Source: Salibacterium halotolerans
Lineage (GTDB): Bacteria > Bacillota > Bacilli > Bacillales > Marinococcaceae
NCBI RefSeq assembly: GCF_900115625.1
Contig: NZ_FOXD01000014.1
Coordinates: 36,466-100,465, forward strand
Length of the DNA stretch: 64,000 nucleotides
Reading direction: 5' to 3'
Under the pieces are notes generated by a model. It was not told the origin of the DNA, did not search any database, and saw only the letters and a program-made list of their open reading frames with translations. A program made the position numbers and the translations under genes. Each line of letters opens with the position of its first letter. The first letter of the stretch is position 1. Shown piece after piece: positions 43,640 to 53,606 of the stretch.

Positions 43640-44068
43640 ATGCCTTCTGATATGTTTATGTGGTTTATTGTGGCTTGGTCCGTGTTTTTAACGGTCATGA
43701 TGTTTATCGGCGGGTATTTCATGTTTCGCAAATTTTTAAAAAGGCTTCCTAAAGAAGACGGCCGCTCCATTCTCGACTGGCAGGATCATTATCTGGAGAG
43801 GACCATTCACTTATGGCCCCAGGATAAAAAAGATCTTTTGGAAGAACTGGTGGAGCCGGTGCCGGAACTTTTCCGCGACACCGCCCGCGAGAAAATCGCC
43901 GGCAAGGTTGGGGAAATCGCTTTGGAAGAGCGTGCCCGGCGGATTGATGAGGATCTGCTGATACGCGGGTACATCACGGCTACTCCGAAACGGGATCATA
44001 AATTCCTCCGAAAAAAACTGGATGAAAAACGAATCGATGTATCCCCTTACGAACATTTATTTTTATAA
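43640..44068 (+). CDS. yneK: YneK-like protein (DUF2621)
   Basis: This 142-residue protein has an N-terminal membrane helix (MWFIVAWSVFLTVMMFIGGYFMF) and a cytoplasmic helical domain of DUF2621 type (GRSILDWQDHYLERTIHLW). ATG 43640 is 7 nt after GGGG-TG. The function is unknown. It is next to ccdC, as in Bacillus. Confidence 0.85.
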   Translation: MPSDMFMWFIVAWSVFLTVMMFIGGYFMFRKFLKRLPKEDGRSILDWQDHYLERTIHLWPQDKKDLLEELVEPVPELFRDTAREKIAGKVGEIALEERARRIDEDLLIRGYITATPKRDHKFLRKKLDEKRIDVSPYEHLFL

Positions 44069-44076
44069 CCGCAAGA

Positions 44077-44109
44077 AAGACCGCTCCAACGAAACGGAAC
44101 GGTCTTTTT
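44077..44109. terminator. Terminator between convergent yneK and ccdC
   Basis: An 11-bp stem with one mismatch (AAGACCGCTCC with GGAACGGTCTT) is followed by TTT on the plus strand. Confidence 0.75.
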
Positions 44110-44611
44110 AATGCGAATGAGCCGGAGCTTGTCCGCTGCTCTGCCTTCTTTTTTTCCTTTCCACCTTTTTAAACTGAACAAGCATGAAAATACGCCACGG
44201 AATAATCATGCCGTATGCCAGAATAAAGAACATTCCCGCCAGCTCTTCCACGTTGATGGCATCCCCGATAAGCAGCTTGAATACGATTCTGACTGCAAGC
44301 AGCGTAAAAAGGAGAAACACAAACGCTTTGGAGCGCACCATGTAAATGTCATTGTCCCGAACCTCAAAACGGGAGGTTTTCATAAGGAGAAGCGAAAACA
44401 TAATCCCGACCGAGAACGCCTCGAGAATCTGTGCGGGTGCAAGCCGGGTTGGTTCGTATACAAACATTAGAAAACCAGTGGACATAAAAAAAGGCGGCAG
44501 AATGATTTTTTTTACCGTTGCCGGTTTTTTGATCGCTTTCATCCGGATAAAAATCGCAGCGAGTGCCACCATCGCAGCTCCGGCAGTGGATAACAGCAGC
44601 ATGGCATTCAT
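44108..44611 (-). CDS. ccdC: Cytochrome c biogenesis protein CcdC-like
   Basis: This 167-residue protein has five hydrophobic helices (for example LLSTAGAAMVALAAIFI and AFVFLLFTLLAVRIVFKLL) and PPFFMSTGFLMFVYEPTR. It matches Bacillus CcdC (YneJ), encoded beside the CcdA thiol-transfer system. Gene order yneK-ccdC-yneF is as in bacilli, but ccdA is not seen here. The exact role of CcdC is not established. Confidence 0.85.
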   Translation of the reverse strand: MNAMLLLSTAGAAMVALAAIFIRMKAIKKPATVKKIILPPFFMSTGFLMFVYEPTRLAPAQILEAFSVGIMFSLLLMKTSRFEVRDNDIYMVRSKAFVFLLFTLLAVRIVFKLLIGDAINVEELAGMFFILAYGMIIPWRIFMLVQFKKVERKKRRQSSGQAPAHSH

Positions 44612-44730
44612 AAGTCAGGCCAACTCCCATTCCCTGACTGCCAAAGCAGCAGGGTTGTCTGTTAGATCTCATTGTTTCCATGATACAACGAAAAAAAGCC
44701 GGGATGCAATCTCACCCCGGAAAAATGCGG

Positions 44731-44772
44731 AAGGAGGCTGATGCCGGCTGTATCCGGACAAACAGCCTCCTT
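44731..44772 (-). terminator. Terminator after yneF
   Basis: A 10-bp stem (AAGGAGGCTG with CAGCCTCCTT) lies just after the yneF stop with a 22-nt loop. The T tract is modest. Confidence 0.6.
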
Positions 44773-44776
44773 GGTG

Positions 44777-45001
44777 TTATTTTTTGTCCTGTTGTTTCTG
44801 CATGGCTTTCATCATCTGATTTATTTTCTTCTGCGAAGGGTTCTGTCCCATCTGCATCATCATGACCCGGAGCATCTGCTCATCAATCGGGGGATTTTTC
44901 TTTAAGTAATTCATCATCGTTTTGCGGGCAATAAAAAACCCTAATGCAGCACCCGCCAATAGACAAACAACACCGACGAGTACAAACCAAAGCCAGTCCA
45001 T
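44777..45001 (-). CDS. yneF: YneF family protein (UPF0154)
   Basis: This 74-residue protein has one N-terminal helix ([20 protein letters not shown]) followed by [20 protein letters not shown] and [20 protein letters not shown], the invariant UPF0154 pattern. ATG 45001 fits AAGGAGG spacing better than an ATG three codons earlier. Essential or near-essential small membrane protein in some Gram-positives; mechanism unknown. Confidence 0.93.
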   Translation of the reverse strand: MDWLWFVLVGVVCLLAGAALGFFIARKTMMNYLKKNPPIDEQMLRVMMMQMGQNPSQKKINQMMKAMQKQQDKK

Positions 45002-45118
45002 CCCGTTCATTTCCTCCTTCTACTACGTTACAGCGATACGTATATCATCGTTACAATAATTCACCTATACAATTATAACGTATCCCCGGTCTGTTGGAAA
45101 GAGGAACTCTCTTTTTGC

Positions 45119-45547
45119 TTATAAAACGGAGTAGACCTTGAGGGGCTTCAGCCATCCGTACGTTTCTTTTTTCATATTGACCGCAAAGAAGTAGGGAGAA
45201 ACTTTTTTGAAGCAATCAAAAACCTGCCATTCTTCTTTGGCATCCCCGGCATGATCAAAAATAACTTCCCGGTCGTCCAGATAAATACTGCTTCCCGTTC
45301 GCGCACGCGTATACGTGTACCGATTCTTTTTCTGAAAGCCGGCTTTTTGTAGATCGTTGTGGAGCGTGCTGATGAAATATGGATACAGCAGAGGTTCGGT
45401 AATATAGTAAATCTGTTTTTCCAAAAGCGGGCGGGCCCACTCATAAGCCTGATGGTAATCAAGAAATAAACGGTAGAGCTTGTCCTCGGTCTGGTAGTAT
45501 TGAAGCGCCACTTCTTTTGTAATGATAATCAGTTGGTATCTTGTCAT
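45119..45547 (-). CDS. sirA: Sporulation inhibitor of replication SirA
   Basis: This 142-residue protein matches SirA (YneE) by MTRYQLIIITKEVALQYY, YYITEPLLYPYFISTLHNDL and the conserved position between yneF and tkt. In Bacillus SirA is made under Spo0A control and binds DnaA domain I to block new replication rounds at sporulation. ATG 45547 follows AAAGGAG. Its presence supports a spore former. Confidence 0.85.
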   Translation of the reverse strand: MTRYQLIIITKEVALQYYQTEDKLYRLFLDYHQAYEWARPLLEKQIYYITEPLLYPYFISTLHNDLQKAGFQKKNRYTYTRARTGSSIYLDDREVIFDHAGDAKEEWQVFDCFKKVSPYFFAVNMKKETYGWLKPLKVYSVL

Positions 45548-45797
45548 GGTTATGCACTCCTTTCGCTTCTTATCGGGAGCAGCGGCTGGTGTGATGTACA
45601 AGTCCAGCATATCCGATAAAGCGTAAGAGAGCTGTCATTTTCTGAATATAAAAACAACTGTTTTTGTCGAAATCGCCTTTTTTTCTCGACGCAAACCAAA
45701 ACTCGTGCTGTTCCTGAAAAAAATCAGGCCTTCGGTAAAGAGATGGCAGATTCTGCGATGCACTCGATATGCCGGCACCCCGGCTCCCTCCCGAAAA

Positions 45798-45829
45798 AAT
45801 CTTCCCTGAACCAGTGTTCAGGGAAGATT
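45798..45829 (-). terminator. Terminator after tkt
   Basis: A 13-bp perfect stem (AATCTTCCCTGAA with TTCAGGGAAGATT, loop of 6) followed on the minus strand by TTTT. Confidence 0.92.
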
Positions 45830-45838
45830 GTCATTTCA

Positions 45839-47836
45839 TTACTTGGAGTCAAGCAGAGTTTTTACTCGAGCAGTGACATTTTCCACGGTGAACCCGAACT
45901 GTTCAATGTTCACATCACCGGGAGCTGATGCGCCGAAACGGTCGATACCAAGCACGGCTCCGTATGCTCCCGTGTATTTGTGCCAGCCGTGGGACGCACC
46001 CATTTCAACGGCAAGAGCCGGTACGCCTTCCGGAAGCACCGTACGCTGATAGGAAACCGGCTGCTGATCAAAGGAATGCCAGCTCGGCATGCTGATTACG
46101 TTCGCCTGAACCCCTTCTTTTTCCAATGCCTGCGCCGCCTCCAGCACAAGGGAAACTTCGGATCCGGCAGCAAGGAGGAGCACATCCGGTGTAGTTCCCG
46201 CTTCCGTCAGAATGTACGCCCCTTTTCTGACACCTTCTACGGCATGATCAGCCGTGCCTGGCAGAGTAGGGACACCCTGTCTTGTCAGCACAAGCGCGGT
46301 TGGCGTGTGTGTGCTCTGAAGCGCTTCTTTCCATGCAGCTGCTGTTTCATTGCCGTCTGCCGGACGAATGACATTCACATTCGGTATGGCACGAAGAGAT
46401 GACGTCTGTTCGATCGGTTCATGAGTCGGACCGTCTTCCCCGACAGCTATACTGTCATGAGTGAATACGTATGTGACCGGCAGTTCCATTAAGGCACTGA
46501 GACGCAGAGCAGGCCGCAGGTAATCGGAGAAAACCAGGAACGTGGAAACGTACGGATGGACGCCGCCATGGAGTTTCAGGCCGTTTCCTGCCGCAGCCAT
46601 CGCAAATTCCCGCACGCCGAACCATATATTGCGTCCCGCGTAATTATCTCTGCCAAAATCCGTTTCTTCCTTGATCAGCGTTTTGTTGGAACCCGAAAGA
46701 TCGGCTGATCCCCCGAAAAACGAAGGAACGGATTTGGAGAGCGCCTGCATAACTTCTCCAGACACGGCACGGGTTGCCGCCTTTTCATCTGTGTAAACCG
46801 GAAGATTCTCATCCCACCCGTCGGGAAGGTCTCCCTGCACGGCAAGACGGAATTGTTCTGCAAGCTGAGGGTGCTTTTCTTTGTACGTCTCAAAGAGCTG
46901 GTTCCACTCTTTCTCTTTTTCAATACCTGCAGCTTTTAGTTCCGCAAAGTGTTCCTTCACTTCCGGCGGGATATAAAAAGCATCTTCATAAGACCATTTG
47001 TAGGTGTCTTTTGCAAGTTTGACTTCGTCTTCACCGAGCGGAGCTCCGTGGGCCGCACTCGTTCCGCCTTTATTAGGCGCACCGAAACCGATTTCTGTTT
47101 TCACTTCAATAAGAGAGGGACGGCTGCTTTCTCTTGCTTCCTGCAATGCTTTTTCAATAGATGCCATGTCATTGCCGTCTTCGACGAAAACCGTGTGCCA
47201 GCCGTACGCTTCATACCGTTTCAGAACATCTTCAGAGAACGCCTGGTGGAGATCACCGTCAAGGGACACATCGTTGGAGTCATACATGAGAATGAGACGG
47301 CTTAATTGCAGATGACCTGCAAGCGACGCCGATTCAGCGGAGATTCCTTCCATTAGGTCCCCGTCTCCGCACAAAACATACGTATAATGATCGACAAGAG
47401 AAATGTCTTCTGTATTATAAGCTGCTGCAAGCTGACGCTCCGCCATAGCCATTCCGACAGCCATACCGATTCCCTGTCCGAGCGGTCCGGTAGTCGCCTC
47501 TACGCCCGGAGTGTCGCCATACTCCGGATGTCCTGGTGTTTTACTTCCCCACTGACGGAAGTTTTTAAGTTCATCCAGCGGCAGATCATAGCCGGACAAA
47601 TGCAGAAGGCTGTATAACAGCATTGAGCCATGACCTGCAGATAGAACGAACCGATCCCGGTTAAACCAGTCCGGGTTGTCCGGGTTGTGGTTCATAAATG
47701 CCGACCACAGTTTATACGCCATAGGAGCAGCCCCCATCGGGAGTCCCGGATGTCCTGAATTTGCTTTTTCCACGCTGTCAATCGATAACGTCCGTATCGT
47801 ATTGACGGCCAGATCTTCCACATTACCTGCTGTCAT
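45839..47836 (-). CDS. tkt: Transketolase
   Basis: A 665-residue ThDP enzyme of the pentose phosphate and Calvin-type sugar interconversions. The ThDP motif [20 protein letters not shown] lies at about 155-174, the N-terminal [17 protein letters not shown] near 25-41, and the phosphate-binding [15 protein letters not shown] near 465. Full length. It stands alone between terminators. Confidence 0.97.
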   Translation of the reverse strand: MTAGNVEDLAVNTIRTLSIDSVEKANSGHPGLPMGAAPMAYKLWSAFMNHNPDNPDWFNRDRFVLSAGHGSMLLYSLLHLSGYDLPLDELKNFRQWGSKTPGHPEYGDTPGVEATTGPLGQGIGMAVGMAMAERQLAAAYNTEDISLVDHYTYVLCGDGDLMEGISAESASLAGHLQLSRLILMYDSNDVSLDGDLHQAFSEDVLKRYEAYGWHTVFVEDGNDMASIEKALQEARESSRPSLIEVKTEIGFGAPNKGGTSAAHGAPLGEDEVKLAKDTYKWSYEDAFYIPPEVKEHFAELKAAGIEKEKEWNQLFETYKEKHPQLAEQFRLAVQGDLPDGWDENLPVYTDEKAATRAVSGEVMQALSKSVPSFFGGSADLSGSNKTLIKEETDFGRDNYAGRNIWFGVREFAMAAAGNGLKLHGGVHPYVSTFLVFSDYLRPALRLSALMELPVTYVFTHDSIAVGEDGPTHEPIEQTSSLRAIPNVNVIRPADGNETAAAWKEALQSTHTPTALVLTRQGVPTLPGTADHAVEGVRKGAYILTEAGTTPDVLLLAAGSEVSLVLEAAQALEKEGVQANVISMPSWHSFDQQPVSYQRTVLPEGVPALAVEMGASHGWHKYTGAYGAVLGIDRFGASAPGDVNIEQFGFTVENVTARVKTLLDSK

Positions 47837-47944
47837 TATGTTCCCTGCCTTTCTTTTTGCGAACGCTGTTTATGTATATTGTTCCTGTATTCTTATCATA
47901 AATGTAAATGTTCGAATGCACAAGCCTGTATCAAGGACAGAAAA

Positions 47945-47994
47945 AATAAATAACCCCTGATGAACTGTTGTGTGTTCATCAGGGGTTATTTATT
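47945..47994. terminator. Strong terminator between ynzC and tkt
   Basis: A 21-bp perfect stem (47945-47965 with 47974-47994, loop TGTTGTGT) with A and T flanks on both sides. Confidence 0.93.
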
Positions 47995-48026
47995 TTATTA
48001 TCTATAGCAGCCGGCAAACGTTCGTG

Positions 48027-48266
48027 TTAACTGCGGTAGTGGGGATTGTTTCGTTTTGCTTTTTCCAGTTTCTGCGGTGTGACATCGTCACCTTCAGGGT
48101 CTACTACTTTAACAGACTGAAGCTGACTTTTAAACGAGGAGCGGAATTTCGCCAGGTATTCATTACGAAGTTCATGCTGCTCGTTTTCTTCCTGTTCGGT
48201 TAATCCAGTCGTTTTAGACCGGCGGGCCAGTTCATTAATTCGGTCAATCTTTTCCTGCGAAAGCAT
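48027..48266 (-). CDS. ynzC: YnzC family protein (DUF896)
   Basis: This 79-residue protein reads SQEKIDRINELARRSKTTGL and TEQEENEQHELRNEYLAKFR, the DUF896 helical hairpin. In Bacillus ynzC is in the LexA-controlled yneA-yneB-ynzC operon. The function is unknown. It lies 131 bp after yneB here. Confidence 0.93.
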   Translation of the reverse strand: MLSQEKIDRINELARRSKTTGLTEQEENEQHELRNEYLAKFRSSFKSQLQSVKVVDPEGDDVTPQKLEKAKRNNPHYRS

Positions 48267-48397
48267 AGGCTCAGCGTACCCTCCCTTTGCTCCTTAATCA
48301 TTCCACACTCAATGTAAATCAGAACGCGTGCAAATGCAAACAAACCTGCTTATAGTGAGAGAGTGTGAAAAGCGGTCCGCCAAACTGAAAAGCACGT

Positions 48398-49283
<886 letters not shown>

Positions 49284-49332
49284 TTCGACCCCTCCAAATA
49301 TGAGAATATCTGTTCTATCTTCAACTAACATC

Positions 49333-49362
49333 AGTATATAAAAGAACTATTGTTCCCGTCAA
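49333..49362 (-). promoter_or_regulatory. yneA promoter with SOS box
   Basis: On the minus strand TTGACG (49357-49362), 18 nt, TATACT (49333-49338). The spacer is occupied by the LexA-type box AGAACTATTGTTCC (49343-49356), so LexA would block the promoter. Confidence 0.8.
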
Positions 49363-49371
49363 GAAAAAATT

Positions 49372-49411
49372 AGAACGGGTGTTTGCGGACGTATGTTTTC
49401 CATGATATAAT
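49372..49411 (+). promoter_or_regulatory. lexA promoter with two SOS boxes
   Basis: TTGCGG (49383-49388), 17 nt, TATAAT (49406-49411). Boxes AGAACGGGTGTTTG (49372-49385) and CGGACGTATGTTTT (49386-49399) lie side by side over the -35 and spacer, giving autoregulation. Confidence 0.8.
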
Positions 49412-49447
49412 AAACACAATAAATTTATGGAAAATGAGGTGCAGCCT

Positions 49448-50074
49448 ATGCCTAAACTCTCCAGAAGACAGCAGCAGATTCTCGACTATATAAAAGATGA
49501 AGTAAAACTGAAAGGCTATCCTCCTTCCGTACGGGAAATCGGCGAATCTGTCGGACTCGCTTCAAGCTCCACCGTACACGGACACCTTGCCAGGCTGGAA
49601 AACAAGGGCTATATACGCCGCGACCCGACAAAACCCCGGGCCATTGAAGTGCTTGAACTGGAAGAAGATAATGTATCCATTTCAGAAAGCCAGGCGGTGT
49701 ACGTTCCGGTTCTCGGTAAAGTTACCGCCGGGGAGCCGATTACAGCGGTGGAAAACATCGAGGAGTATATTCCTCTACCTGATCGTATGGTTTCCGATGA
49801 AAAAGTATTCGTCCTGACGATTGAAGGAGACAGCATGATCGAAGCGGGTATTTATGACGGAGATCTTGTTATCGTGAAACAGCAGCAGACAGCGGATAAC
49901 GGCGATATTATCGTCGCGATGACCGAGGAACTGGAAGCAACTGTGAAACGATTCTTTAAAGAAGACAACTATATCCGGCTGCAGCCGGAAAACGCTGCAA
50001 TGGAACCTATTATTCTCGATAACTGCACCATTCTCGGAAAAGTGTCCGGCGTATTCCGCACGCTGCATTATTAG
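49448..50074 (+). CDS. lexA: LexA repressor
   Basis: This 208-residue SOS repressor has a winged HTH ([19 protein letters not shown], 25-43), the self-cleavage bond A94-G95 in KVTAGEP, catalytic Ser129 in [10 protein letters not shown] and Lys167 in ATVKRFF. ATG 49448 is 7 nt after GAGGTG; an in-frame ATG at 49427 lacks a site. Boxes in its own promoter, in yneA and within the mobile element suggest the regulon. Confidence 0.97.
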   Translation: MPKLSRRQQQILDYIKDEVKLKGYPPSVREIGESVGLASSSTVHGHLARLENKGYIRRDPTKPRAIEVLELEEDNVSISESQAVYVPVLGKVTAGEPITAVENIEEYIPLPDRMVSDEKVFVLTIEGDSMIEAGIYDGDLVIVKQQQTADNGDIIVAMTEELEATVKRFFKEDNYIRLQPENAAMEPIILDNCTILGKVSGVFRTLHY

Positions 50075-50103
50075 TCATACCGCCGGATGGAATCATTCAG
50101 CAC

Positions 50104-50154
50104 GTACAAAACAGGCCCCGTTCCACATTTTGTGGAACGGGGCCTGTTTTGTAC
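50104..50154. terminator. Terminator after lexA
   Basis: A 24-bp perfect stem (50104-50127 with 50131-50154) with a 3-nt loop. It probably works on both strands. Confidence 0.85.
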
Positions 50155-50204
50155 TTCTCATTCCCTTTACCGCTTTCCTTTTTTGGTTCGATTGCCGGAG
50201 TTTT

Positions 50205-50332
50205 TATATCAATTCTCTTCTTTCTGTATCGATTCCAGGACATTTCGTCTTTTTCTCTATTGATTCTCCGGATTTCTTTATCGATTCTCGAGTTTTCTCT
50301 ATCAATTCCCCACATTTACCTATCGATCTGCC
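50205..50332. repeat. Imperfect 21-22-nt tandem repeats
   Basis: Units such as TATCAATTCTC, TATCGATTCCA, TATTGATTCTC, TATCGATTCTC and TATCAATTCCC recur about every 21-24 nt. On the minus strand they spell 7-residue units of the form IDREN-R. Confidence 0.7.
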
Positions 50333-50370
50333 CTCAAACCGACTCACTCAAATCCTGAAACAAAGAAAAA

Positions 50371-50395
50371 CCCTGCCACCACTTTGGTGACAGGG
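50371..50395 (-). terminator. Terminator after glnA
   Basis: A 10-bp stem with one G-U pair (CCCTGTCACC with GGTGGCAGGG) is followed on the minus strand by TTTTT. Confidence 0.85.
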
Positions 50396-50406
50396 CTTTA
50401 TGCTTT

Positions 50407-51753
50407 TTAGTAAGTGGAAAGGAACTGTTCTCTTTCCCAAGGGTGAACCTGGGATCTGAACATATCCCACTCAATTTCTTTTGCTTCGGCGAAGTGCTCA
50501 ATGGCATGGGAGCCGATAGCGTTGACAAGTGTTTCATCAGCAAGAAGGTGGTCAAGCGCACCGCGCAGATCTCCTGGAAGATCCTTGATTCCTTCTTCTT
50601 CACGCTCTTCTTTTGTCATTACGTAGATGTTGCGGTCCGTCGGCTCCGGAGCACTGAGCCCCCGCTTGATGCCGTCGAGTCCGGCTGCAAGCATAGAAGC
50701 CATCGCGAGATACGGGTTGGCCGATGGATCCGGACTTCTTACTTCGATACGCGTGCTCATGCCGCGTGAAGACGGAATCCGGACAAGCGGACTTCTGTTA
50801 CGCAGAGACCATGCCACATAAACCGGTGCTTCAAAGCCTGGTACAAGACGCTTGTAGGAGTTAACAATCGGGTTTGTAAGCGCCGTAAAGGCATTCGCAT
50901 GCTCAAGAATGCCGGCAAGGAACTGCATAGCCGTTTCGCTGAGCTGGGACTCGGTTTTCTTGTCGTAAAATGCGTTCTCTTTCCCTTTGAAGAGGGACAT
51001 GTTGCAGTGCATGCCGGAGCCGTTCACGCCAAACAGCGGTTTCGGCATAAAGGTGGCGTGCAGGCCGTGTTTTCTGGCGATCGTTTTAACAGCCAGTTTA
51101 AACGTCTGGATATTGTCGCACGTTGTAACGGCATCTGCATATTTGAAGTCGATCTCATGCTGCCCCGGTGCCACTTCGTGGTGGGACGCTTCGATTTCAA
51201 ATCCCATGTCTTCGAGTTCGAGAACGATATCTCGGCGGCAGTTTTCCCCAAGGTCGGTCGGAGCAAGATCGAAATAACCGCCTTTGTCGTTAAGCTCCAT
51301 TGTAGGATCGCCGTTTTCATCGTTTTTGAAGAGGAAGAATTCCGGCTCCGGTCCGATATTGAAATCGGTATAGCCGAGATCTTCAGCTTCTTTCAGCACG
51401 CGTTTCAACACGCCGCGCGGATCCCCTTCAAACGGTTTCGGCTCTTCGCCGGGAGCGCCTGGTTCATATATGTCGCAGATGAGACGCGCCACTTTGCCTT
51501 TTTCCGGAGTCCACGGGAATACAACCCATGTTTCAAGATCCGGGTATAAGTACATGTCGGATTCTTCGATGCGGACGAAACCTTCAATGGAGGATCCGTC
51601 GAACATCATCAGGTTGTCCAGCGCTTTATCGAGCTGGTCGTACGGAATCTCCACGTTCTTGATGATCCCCTGGAGATCGGTGAACTGCAGACGAATAAAT
51701 TTTACGTTTTCTTCCTCAGCCATTCTCATAATGTCTTTTTTTGTAGTGGCCAT
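50407..51753 (-). CDS. glnA: Glutamine synthetase, type I
   Basis: A 448-residue GSI enzyme that amidates glutamate. Signature regions are [20 protein letters not shown] (about 53-72), [18 protein letters not shown], and [15 protein letters not shown] 51753 follows GAGAGGAG. It is in the glnRA operon, 75 bp after glnR, the arrangement in which GlnA feedback controls GlnR and TnrA. Confidence 0.97.
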   Translation of the reverse strand: MATTKKDIMRMAEEENVKFIRLQFTDLQGIIKNVEIPYDQLDKALDNLMMFDGSSIEGFVRIEESDMYLYPDLETWVVFPWTPEKGKVARLICDIYEPGAPGEEPKPFEGDPRGVLKRVLKEAEDLGYTDFNIGPEPEFFLFKNDENGDPTMELNDKGGYFDLAPTDLGENCRRDIVLELEDMGFEIEASHHEVAPGQHEIDFKYADAVTTCDNIQTFKLAVKTIARKHGLHATFMPKPLFGVNGSGMHCNMSLFKGKENAFYDKKTESQLSETAMQFLAGILEHANAFTALTNPIVNSYKRLVPGFEAPVYVAWSLRNRSPLVRIPSSRGMSTRIEVRSPDPSANPYLAMASMLAAGLDGIKRGLSAPEPTDRNIYVMTKEEREEEGIKDLPGDLRGALDHLLADETLVNAIGSHAIEHFAEAKEIEWDMFRSQVHPWEREQFLSTY

Positions 51754-51828
51754 GACGTAATCTCCTCTCTTGTAGATAAAATGAATATGAAATCCTCTAC
51801 CGGACGGCAGAAGAAGGTTCATCGTAAC

Positions 51829-52224
51829 TTAATGAAAGAATCGCGAAAGCTGACCCTGTATCATGGAAGAGCGTCCCTGTGATCCCGCCATCATCACTTC
51901 TTTCTGCAGATGACGCCGCAGCTCTTTGTCGCTCATACTTTCGGTGTTTCTCAGCGCCGGCGCGGGCTTTTGTTCCTGTTCCACCCGGAGATCAAAAATT
52001 TCCCTGATGCCGGAAATATTCACGCCCCGTTCGATCAGGCTTTTAATTTCCAGAAGCTTATCGACATCATTGAAAGAAAACTGGCGCTGATTTCCTTCTG
52101 TCCGTGACGGGTGGACCAGTCCATTTTCTTCGTAATACCGAATCTGCCTGGCCGACAATTCTGTCAGTTTTTTCACAATACTTATGGGAAATAAAGGCAT
52201 ATTCCGCCGGATTTGATCATTCAT
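51829..52224 (-). CDS. glnR: Nitrogen regulator GlnR
   Basis: This 131-residue MerR-family repressor has the winged HTH (FPISIVKKLTELSARQIRYY, then ENGLVHPSRTEGNQRQFS), a helix for dimerisation and a short C-terminal tail (SSMIQGQLSRFFH) that in Bacillus senses feedback-inhibited glutamine synthetase. ATG 52224 follows AAAGGAGG. A perfect GlnR site lies upstream. Confidence 0.95.
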   Translation of the reverse strand: MNDQIRRNMPLFPISIVKKLTELSARQIRYYEENGLVHPSRTEGNQRQFSFNDVDKLLEIKSLIERGVNISGIREIFDLRVEQEQKPAPALRNTESMSDKELRRHLQKEVMMAGSQGRSSMIQGQLSRFFH

Positions 52225-52258
52225 CTGGCTGCCTCCTTTCCTCATTGAAGTTACATTC

Positions 52259-52309
52259 ATCCTACAGGATGTAAGGTTTTTAGTCAATAACATGTTAACT
52301 ATTTTTACA
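52259..52309 (-). promoter_or_regulatory. glnRA promoter with GlnR/TnrA box
   Basis: On the minus strand TTGACT (52282-52287), 17 nt, TAGGAT (52259-52264). TGTTAACTATTTTTACA at 52293-52309 matches the TGTNA-N7-TNACA consensus exactly and sits just upstream of the -35. Confidence 0.88.
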
Positions 52310-52316
52310 TTGAAAA

Positions 52317-53591
52317 TTACATACCCGATTCTGCCGGGACAAAAAGCAGGTTTTCCCGAAGCAGTGTCTCTAGTCCGTGCGTCACCGCATAGATGACATG
52401 GGCAGTGGTCAGCCCCCCCTGCACATAGGCCCGGTATGGCGGACGCAGCGGTCCATCTGCTGTCAGTTCAATGCTCGACCCTTGAATAAACGTTCCGGCA
52501 GCCATAATGACGTCATCCGCGTATCCCGGCATTGATGACGGGTGGGGCTGAACCATCGCATCCACCGGTGACGCTTCCTGCACCGCCTGGCAGAACCGGA
52601 CCATTCTCTGTTTTTCTTCAAATTCCACAGCCTGCACAATGTCGGTCCGTGCTCCGCTGCTTGAAGGAAACGTTTTTAACCCGGCCTGCTCAAAAAGAGC
52701 AGAGGTAAACAGCGCTCCTTTTAATGCCTGTCCGACAACGTGCGGGGCCATAAATAGTCCTTGATACATCTCAGGAAGTGTGTTGAACATCGCGCCGCCC
52801 TCAAGGCCGATTCCAGGCGCGGCAAAACGCGAAGAAGCCTGCTCCACGAGTTTTGCATTTCCTGCGATATAGCCGCCGCTCCGGACGATGCCGCCTCCCG
52901 GGTTTTTTATTAACGAGCCGGCAGTAATGTCCGCTCCCGCGTGACCCGGCTCCTCTTTTTCGACAAACTCTCCGTAGCAGTTATCAACAAACACGATAAT
53001 ATCCGGACGATGCGCTTTGAGGTGGGAAATGATGTCTTTCAGTTTGGTTATCGACAGAGACGGCCGGTCGTCATATCCTTTGGAGCGCTGCAATGCGACG
53101 ACTTTCGTATTTTCCTCGACACACGAAAGCAGCATCCCAGGATCAGGAAACCCATTCTCATCAAGTGGTGCAATCGAGCACTCCATACCGTACTCCATCA
53201 TCGTTCCCGCTTCCTCATTATTCAGACCGACTGCCGTCTGCAGTGTGTCATAAGGTGCTCCTGCATAAAGCAGGTGGTCACCGGGCCGCAGTACTCCAAA
53301 CAGCGCAGCAGTGATGGCGTGCGTTCCCGAAATGAAATGGGGCCGCACGATGGCCGCTTCCGTTCCAAATACGTCAGCATATATGTTATCCAGGGTTTCC
53401 CGGCCGACATCATCATACCCGTATCCACTCGATGCCTGCTGAATATGAACAGAAGACGCCTTGTGTTTATGAAAAATCTGAAGCAGACGGCGCTGATTAG
53501 CTTCCGCCGTTTTTTCCACCGCCTGATATCCTTTTGCCGCTGTTTTTTCCGCTTGTTCCCGTACGAAATTCACTTTATCTGTTACATACAT
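52317..53591 (-). CDS. ynbB: YnbB-like PLP-dependent lyase family protein
   Basis: A 424-residue protein of the aluminium-resistance/methionine gamma-lyase-like family (YnbB). Motifs are HIQQASSGYGYDDVGRETLD, FISGTHAITAALFGVLRPGD and the PLP lysine region TAGSLIKNPGGGIVRSGGYI. The position between hflX and glnR is conserved in bacilli. The substrate is not established; Cys-S-conjugate lyase activity is plausible. Confidence 0.88.
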   Translation of the reverse strand: MYVTDKVNFVREQAEKTAAKGYQAVEKTAEANQRRLLQIFHKHKASSVHIQQASSGYGYDDVGRETLDNIYADVFGTEAAIVRPHFISGTHAITAALFGVLRPGDHLLYAGAPYDTLQTAVGLNNEEAGTMMEYGMECSIAPLDENGFPDPGMLLSCVEENTKVVALQRSKGYDDRPSLSITKLKDIISHLKAHRPDIIVFVDNCYGEFVEKEEPGHAGADITAGSLIKNPGGGIVRSGGYIAGNAKLVEQASSRFAAPGIGLEGGAMFNTLPEMYQGLFMAPHVVGQALKGALFTSALFEQAGLKTFPSSSGARTDIVQAVEFEEKQRMVRFCQAVQEASPVDAMVQPHPSSMPGYADDVIMAAGTFIQGSSIELTADGPLRPPYRAYVQGGLTTAHVIYAVTHGLETLLRENLLFVPAESGM

Positions 53592-53606
53592 GGCATGGTT
53601 TCCTTT

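Larger units (their letters stand above)
50075..50406. other. Intergenic stretch between lexA and glnA with 21-nt repeats
   Basis: It holds the lexA terminator (50104-50154), a run of imperfect ~21-nt repeats TATCGATTCTC-N10 from about 50205 to 50332, and the glnA terminator. No gene is called, although the repeats keep a frame on the minus strand encoding heptads such as IDRENSR and IDKEIRR. Confidence 0.6.

Noticed and set aside
50097..50315. Minus-strand frame with IDREN-type heptads as a real protein
   Set aside because: It runs through the strong lexA terminator, lacks a good ribosome site and depends on imperfect DNA repeats.
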